Assembly: GCA_902488835.1 (NCBI GenBank) | Contig: CABTXQ010000023.1 | Span: 1-18,762 of the forward strand | From: an uncultured Ileibacterium sp. | Lineage (GTDB): Bacteria > Bacillota > Clostridia > Peptostreptococcales > Anaerovoracaceae | Length of the DNA: 18,762 nt | Direction: 5' to 3' | In this document: positions 14,625 through 18,762 of the stretch, in pieces | How positions within the stretch are numbered: the stretch's first letter is position 1 | Layout of the letters: every line of letters begins with the position of its first letter | The notes under the pieces: generated by a model | Databases searched by the model: none | What the model was told of the DNA's origin: nothing | The model's input: only the letters and a program-made list of their open reading frames with translations | Program-made: the position numbers and the translations under genes

Positions 14625-15743
14625 TTGAAACTTGAAGAATTTGATTACAATCTGCCAAAGGAGCTGATAGCACAGACACTGGAAGAGAAAAGAGACGAGT
14701 GCAGGCTCATGGTGATTGACATGGATAGTGATAAAATTGAACATAGACATTTTTATGATATAAAGGAATATCTTGAGCCTGGAGACTTGCTTGTTGTAAA
14801 TGACTCTAAGGTTATTCCTGCAAGACTTCATGGGAAAAAAGCCGTAACAGGAGCTAATGTAGAGCTTTTACTCATCAAGAGAATTGAAGGTGACGTGTGG
14901 GAGTGCATGGTAAGGCCAGGCAAGAGACTTCATGAGGGGGATATTGTAGAATTTACGTCGGACAGAAAATTTATAGCCGAGATTCAGGGTTATTCCGATA
15001 GGTCAAATGGAACGAGAACTGTTAAATTCATATATGACGGAATTTTCATGGAGAGGCTTGAAGAGATAGGGAGCATGCCACTTCCACCATATATTGATAG
15101 GGAAGCTACAGAAGATGATAATGAGACATATCAGACAGTATACAGCAAAGACCCCGGTTCTGTTGCAGCTCCAACAGCAGGACTTCACTTTACTAAGGAG
15201 CTTCTCAAAGAGATAAGAGATAAGGGAGTAGACTATGCGGAAGTTACTCTACATGTAGGCATTGGGACATTTAGACCGGTAAAGGTTGATACTGTTGAGG
15301 ATCATAAGATGCATTTTGAAGAGTATTCGATTACAGAGGAGAATGCCGAGATTATCAATAGAGCTATATTTGAAGGAAGAAGGATAATTTCTGTAGGAAC
15401 AACGACAACTAGAACACTCGAAAGTGCTGCAATTATTAAAGAACTTGCAAAAATAAATGGCATTAATGTTAGGGATGGTGCTGTAATAAAGAAAGCGGGA
15501 CTTCATGTCGATAAGGAATACTATGTAAAACCGGGAAACAATAGTACGGGAATCTTCATATATCCAGGTTATAAATTCAAGATTGTAGATGCACTTATAA
15601 CAAATTTTCATCTGCCAAAATCGACCTTAATAATGCTTGTTTCAGCATTATATGAAAAGGATAAAATTCTTAAAGCCTATAATGAAGCGGTAAATGAAAA
15701 ATACAGATTTTTCAGCTATGGCGATGCCATGCTTATAAAATAA
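14625..15743 (+). CDS. queA: tRNA preQ1(34) S-adenosylmethionine ribosyltransferase-isomerase QueA (TTG start)
   Basis: QueA moves the ribosyl part of SAM onto preQ1 at tRNA position 34, giving epoxyqueuosine, the step after Tgt. Family blocks are clear: DYNLPKELIAQ, LVVNDSKVIPARL, MPLPPYI, VAAPTAGLHFT, LHVGIGTFRPV, and ITNFHLPKSTLIMLVSA near the C-terminus with FFSYGDAMLI. The start is TTG at 14625: AGAGGTG (14613-14619) is properly placed, no in-frame ATG or GTG precedes, and residues KLEEFDYNLP match the usual N-terminus. At 372 residues it is longer than the common 340-355. The extra length is mainly an insertion of about 20 residues between TLESAA and IFIYPGYKFK. Here also the usual tryptophan of the SGWT motif is missing (NNSTG). 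It starts 12 bases after ruvB. Confidence 0.95.
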   Translation: MKLEEFDYNLPKELIAQTLEEKRDECRLMVIDMDSDKIEHRHFYDIKEYLEPGDLLVVNDSKVIPARLHGKKAVTGANVELLLIKRIEGDVWECMVRPGKRLHEGDIVEFTSDRKFIAEIQGYSDRSNGTRTVKFIYDGIFMERLEEIGSMPLPPYIDREATEDDNETYQTVYSKDPGSVAAPTAGLHFTKELLKEIRDKGVDYAEVTLHVGIGTFRPVKVDTVEDHKMHFEEYSITEENAEIINRAIFEGRRIISVGTTTTRTLESAAIIKELAKINGINVRDGAVIKKAGLHVDKEYYVKPGNNSTGIFIYPGYKFKIVDALITNFHLPKSTLIMLVSALYEKDKILKAYNEAVNEKYRFFSYGDAMLIK

Positions 15744-15776
15744 TACACTATATCAATAATGAATTAGGAGGTATTT

Positions 15777-16307
15777 ATGGGAATTAGTAAATATGAAAAC
15801 GATAATTATGGAAGGATTAGACCTTGTACTCTTGAAGATTTAGATGAAATTGTCAGATTACAGGAAGTAGTATATGAAAACATGCCGGACCAAACCATGC
15901 TTTCAATCACCGAAAAAGATGAGATTGAAGAATCTCTAAGGCTTGATAAATGCTATTGTGCGGAAGTTGATGGCGAGATGATAGCCTATTCAATGCTTGT
16001 TGCACCTCGAATTTCATATAGGAATACAGGTACATATCTGGGATATGATGATGATAGGCTCATGAAGACTGCAACTATGGATCTTTCACTCGTAAAACCA
16101 GGGCACAGAGGACACCATATGCAAAGAAGAATGATTGACATACGTCTTAATGATGCCAAGGAACTAGGAGCAGAAGAAGTATTGAGTACAGTAGAACCAA
16201 ATAATTCACACAGTTTGAATAATTTAGTCGGTTCAGGATTTGAGATTATCACAACAAAGGTTATTTACGATGGATTGAAAAGAAATATATTGAGGTTTAC
16301 ATTTTAA
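15777..16307 (+). CDS. GNAT-family N-acetyltransferase
   Basis: This 176-residue protein has a GNAT fold: an N-terminal IRPCTLEDLDEIVRLQE strand-helix, the central strands AEVDGEMIAYSMLV, then motif A LSLVKPGHRGHHMQ (104-116) that would hold acetyl-CoA, and a C-terminal PNNSHSLNNLVGSGF helix-strand typical of motif B. In the pyrophosphate loop the usual R/QxxGxG/A reads RGHHMQ from residue 111, with His and Met in the glycine positions, so acetyl-CoA binding may be altered. AGGAGG at 15766-15771 is five bases before the ATG. The gene lies between queA and tgt, ends one base into the tgt start, and is surely co-transcribed with both. A link to tRNA modification is only suggested by place. The substrate is unknown. 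Confidence 0.82.
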   Translation: MGISKYENDNYGRIRPCTLEDLDEIVRLQEVVYENMPDQTMLSITEKDEIEESLRLDKCYCAEVDGEMIAYSMLVAPRISYRNTGTYLGYDDDRLMKTATMDLSLVKPGHRGHHMQRRMIDIRLNDAKELGAEEVLSTVEPNNSHSLNNLVGSGFEIITTKVIYDGLKRNILRFTF

Positions 16308-17461
16308 TGAACAGCAGTCTCAAATTTGAGTTATTAAAAAAAGATGCAAACTCATCTGCAAGAAGGGGAAGGATAACCCTTCCACACGGAACGATTGAAA
16401 CACCGGTATTCATGCCTGTAGGAACTCAAGGAACAGTTAAGGCAATGAAACCTGAAGATGTTGAAAAAACAGGAGCAGAAATTATTCTAGGTAACACCTA
16501 TCACCTACTTCTTCGTCCAGGAGAGGATATAATAAGGGAAGCCGGTGGACTTCATAAATTCATGAATTGGAACAAGCCTATTCTTACAGACAGTGGAGGC
16601 TTCCAGGTTTTTTCTCTTGGAAAAATGAGAAAGATAAGTGAAGAGGGAGTAAGATTCAGGTCGTATATTGACGGTTCTAAGAATTTTATGACACCTGAGT
16701 CTTCTGTTCAGGTACAAAATGCTCTGGGTTCAGATATAATGATGGCTTTTGATGAATGTGCTCCATACCCTGCAGACGAAAATTATATAAAAAACTCTTA
16801 TAAAAGAACTTCAAGATGGCTCAAGCGATGTAAAGATGAGTTAGAGAGAATCAAATCAGGAGAAGGAAGAGATGCCATAACTGCAGAAAGTCAGAATCTA
16901 TTTGGAATAATGCAGGGCGGTATGTATAAAGATATGAGGTATGAGAGCGCAATGGAAATAGCTGAACTCGACCTACCGGGATACGCGATAGGAGGGCTTT
17001 CCGTTGGAGAACCTAAGGAGGTAATGATTGAAGTGCTCGATGACTGCGTATCTTATCTTCCTGACGATAGACCTAGATACCTGATGGGAGTGGGAACACC
17101 TGATTATATATTTGAAGGAGTTGAAAGAGGCGTTGACATGTTCGACTGCGTGATTCCGACAAGACTTGCAAGGCACGGAGTTGCGATGACATCGAGAGGG
17201 AATATAAATATCAAAAACGCCTGCTATGAGAGGGATTTTGGTCCGATAGATCCCGATTGCGACTGCTATACATGTAAGAATTATTCAAGGGCATATATAA
17301 GACACCTTTTCAAAACAAATGAGATACTCTGTTCAATGCTCCTAAGTGAGCACAATATAAGGTTCCTCGTGAGGATGATGGAAAACATCAGAACTTCAAT
17401 CGAGCAGGACAGATTTAAAGAATACAAGCGTGATTTCTATAATAAATATGGAGTAATATAA
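16307..17461 (+). CDS. tgt: tRNA-guanine transglycosylase (queuine/preQ1)
   Basis: Tgt swaps guanine 34 of GUN-anticodon tRNAs for preQ1, the first RNA-level step of queuosine synthesis. The 384-residue protein has all landmarks: FMPVGTQGTVKA, GNTYHLLLRPG, the acid/base Asp95 in DSGGFQVFSL, MQGG, GGLSVGEP, the nucleophile Asp280 in MFDCVIPTR, and zinc ligands Cys318, Cys320, Cys323 and His349. The positions of the nucleophile and zinc ligands coincide with the well-studied Zymomonas enzyme numbering. One small oddity is PTRLARHG where PTRNGRHG or similar is usual. The ATG at 16307 overlaps the GNAT stop by one base (TAATG) and has TGAGGT at 16291-16296, so translation is coupled. The RlmD-like gene begins four bases after its stop. 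Confidence 0.97.
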   Translation: MNSSLKFELLKKDANSSARRGRITLPHGTIETPVFMPVGTQGTVKAMKPEDVEKTGAEIILGNTYHLLLRPGEDIIREAGGLHKFMNWNKPILTDSGGFQVFSLGKMRKISEEGVRFRSYIDGSKNFMTPESSVQVQNALGSDIMMAFDECAPYPADENYIKNSYKRTSRWLKRCKDELERIKSGEGRDAITAESQNLFGIMQGGMYKDMRYESAMEIAELDLPGYAIGGLSVGEPKEVMIEVLDDCVSYLPDDRPRYLMGVGTPDYIFEGVERGVDMFDCVIPTRLARHGVAMTSRGNINIKNACYERDFGPIDPDCDCYTCKNYSRAYIRHLFKTNEILCSMLLSEHNIRFLVRMMENIRTSIEQDRFKEYKRDFYNKYGVI

Positions 17462-17465
17462 AAAA

Positions 17466-18704
17466 ATGAATTTAAGGAAATGTGAGATAGCAGAACTTTG
17501 TGGTGGATGTAAATACCAGGGCACCGATTATGAATTTCAACTTAATGATAAAGATGAAAACATTAGAAATCTACTTCAAAAACACAAGATAGAAAGCTCT
17601 ATATATGAGGGGATTGTCCCCTCTTTTTCTAAGTATAGATACAGAAATAAGATGGAGTATACCTTCGGAGATTTTGAAAAAGGTGGGAAGCTCGAACTTG
17701 GAATGCATAGGAAAAAGCATTTTATGTCAATAGTGACTTCTGATATGTGTCAGCTTGTACCTAACGATTTCAACATAATCCTAAGAGAAACACTTGATTT
17801 TTGTAGAGAAAGAGGTTATTCGTTCTGTAATAAAAAATCTCACATGGGACTGCTAAGAAATCTGATAATAAGGCACGGCGTCAAGACAAATGAAATTCTG
17901 CTTGATATAGTTACCGCACCTGAGGGACGTGTCGTAATTACGGACCGCGAAATAGTTCCTGAAGATAAGGAACCAAAATACAGGGGCAAGATACATGATA
18001 ACGGAATCTTCGATGAAGAGGCTTATATTAATAGACTTCGAAGTCTTGAATTAGAAAACGAGATTGTCGGGATTCTTCATACTACAAATGCTAGCCTTGC
18101 CGATGCCGTAGTTGATTCAGGTACAAAGATTCTCTATGGGAGAGATTACTATAACGAGGAGCTACTTGGATTAAAATTCAAGGTGAATGTCTTCGCGTTC
18201 TTCCAGACAAATATAAGGGCAGTTGAAAGGCTATACAAGGAAGCAATTACGCTCGTTCCAAATATTGATGGAAGGGTCGTATACGACTTATATTGTGGTA
18301 CTGGAACGATATCAGAGCTTGCTGCTCTTAAGGCTAAGGAAGTATATGGAATCGAAATTTCAGAAGATGCAGTTAGATCTGCTATTTCAAATACCGAATT
18401 AAACGGGATAAAAAACTGTCATTATGTATTAGGCGATGTTAAAGAGAAGTTAGATGAACTGAAGGAAAAACCGGATTTAATCATTGTTGACCCACCTAGG
18501 GCAGGTCTTCATGATAAGGTTGTGAGAATGCTTTCCGAATACGGAGTTAAGGAAATACTTTATATATCGTGTAACCCTAAGACGTTAACAATGAATATTG
18601 AACAGTTCCATTACCTTGGGTACCGTCCTGTGAAGATGAAGGCTTATGATAATTTCCCGTTTACAGGGCATGTGGAGACTATAGCGTTGATACAAAAGAT
18701 ATAA
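17466..18704 (+). CDS. RlmD/RumA-type 23S rRNA (uracil-5-)-methyltransferase, without TRAM domain
   Basis: This 412-residue SAM-dependent RNA m5U methyltransferase has the N-terminal iron-sulfur cysteines Cys6, Cys12, Cys15 (LCGGCKYQ) and Cys95 (SDMCQ). A central domain follows, containing FFQTN. The Rossmann domain has VYDLYCGTGTISELA, the VDPPRAGLH motif, and catalytic Cys369 in ISCNPKTL. It acts on rRNA uridines (U747/U1939-type) or on tRNA U54; the sequence does not decide. Most relatives carry a TRAM RNA-binding domain before the cysteine motif. Here it is absent, and an in-frame stop at 17454 rules out a missed N-terminus. Its RBS is weak (GGAG at 17450-17453, 12 bases away), so it depends on coupling to tgt. 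A terminator-like hairpin sits inside the gene at 17607-17628. No terminator is seen after the stop up to the window end. Confidence 0.9.
   Translation: MNLRKCEIAELCGGCKYQGTDYEFQLNDKDENIRNLLQKHKIESSIYEGIVPSFSKYRYRNKMEYTFGDFEKGGKLELGMHRKKHFMSIVTSDMCQLVPNDFNIILRETLDFCRERGYSFCNKKSHMGLLRNLIIRHGVKTNEILLDIVTAPEGRVVITDREIVPEDKEPKYRGKIHDNGIFDEEAYINRLRSLELENEIVGILHTTNASLADAVVDSGTKILYGRDYYNEELLGLKFKVNVFAFFQTNIRAVERLYKEAITLVPNIDGRVVYDLYCGTGTISELAALKAKEVYGIEISEDAVRSAISNTELNGIKNCHYVLGDVKEKLDELKEKPDLIIVDPPRAGLHDKVVRMLSEYGVKEILYISCNPKTLTMNIEQFHYLGYRPVKMKAYDNFPFTGHVETIALIQKI
17607..17628 (+). terminator. Terminator-like hairpin inside the RlmD-like gene
   Basis: GAGGGGA (17607-17613), loop TTG, TCCCCTC (17617-17623), then TTTTT (17624-17628): a perfect 7-bp GC-rich stem with a U-tract. 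By sequence it is as good as the terminators between genes here. It encodes residues 48-54 of the protein. Whether it acts is unproven; translating ribosomes would normally mask it. Confidence 0.5.
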
Positions 18705-18762
18705 ATTTGGAAATCTTGCATTTCAAGCAGTTTTATAAGCATTTTGTCTTCGATAAAGATGA

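Noticed and set aside
16367..16383. GGAAGG/CCTTCC hairpin near the start of tgt
   Set aside because: Short stem with no T-tract, within coding sequence; it does not look like a terminator or regulatory element.

Overview
This is an AT-rich, almost fully coding stretch of core chromosome from a low-GC, Gram-positive-type anaerobe. Bacillota of class Clostridia is the best reading. The grounds are strong purine-rich Shine-Dalgarno sites, Clostridia-like proteins (NrdR, an ArgR-RecN pair, a TF-like foldase lipoprotein, U32 with its long C-terminal part) and simple intrinsic terminators. The sequence does not fix the genus. I see no rRNA, tRNA, CRISPR array, insertion sequence or phage gene, and no clear new defence or mobile system.

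Layout. Bases 1-1199 are the 3' part of a sodium-dependent NSS-family transporter, closed by a hairpin terminator. A lone TetR-type regulator follows (1318-1857), also with its own terminator. Next is a two-gene unit: a radical-SAM/SPASM-like protein and metK, which makes the SAM that such enzymes consume. A long U32-family protein (4598-6697) has its own promoter inside an 11-bp inverted repeat. A 297-base gap leads to a unit of a surface lipoprotein with a trigger-factor-like PPIase domain, nrdR and cmk. radC (9419-10096) runs head-on into recN, which follows argR on the minus strand.

From 12364 a plus-strand unit runs to near the window end: ruvC, ruvA, ruvB, queA, a GNAT acetyltransferase, tgt, and an RlmD-like rRNA methyltransferase. 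RuvABC process Holliday junctions. Together with RadC and RecN they make 9.4-14.6 kb rich in DNA repair genes. Tgt and QueA act one after the other in queuosine tRNA modification. QueA and the RNA methyltransferase both use SAM, linking this part to metK.

Several annotated starts were moved to the ATG that fits its ribosome binding site (TetR, metK, U32, cmk, radC, ruvC). queA appears to start at TTG. The signals most worth a second look are: a terminator-like hairpin inside the RlmD-like gene, whose own RBS is weak; the inverted repeat round the U32 promoter; a palindrome on the lipoprotein promoter; an ArgR with a changed arginine-pocket motif; and the lipoprotein TF-like foldase itself.
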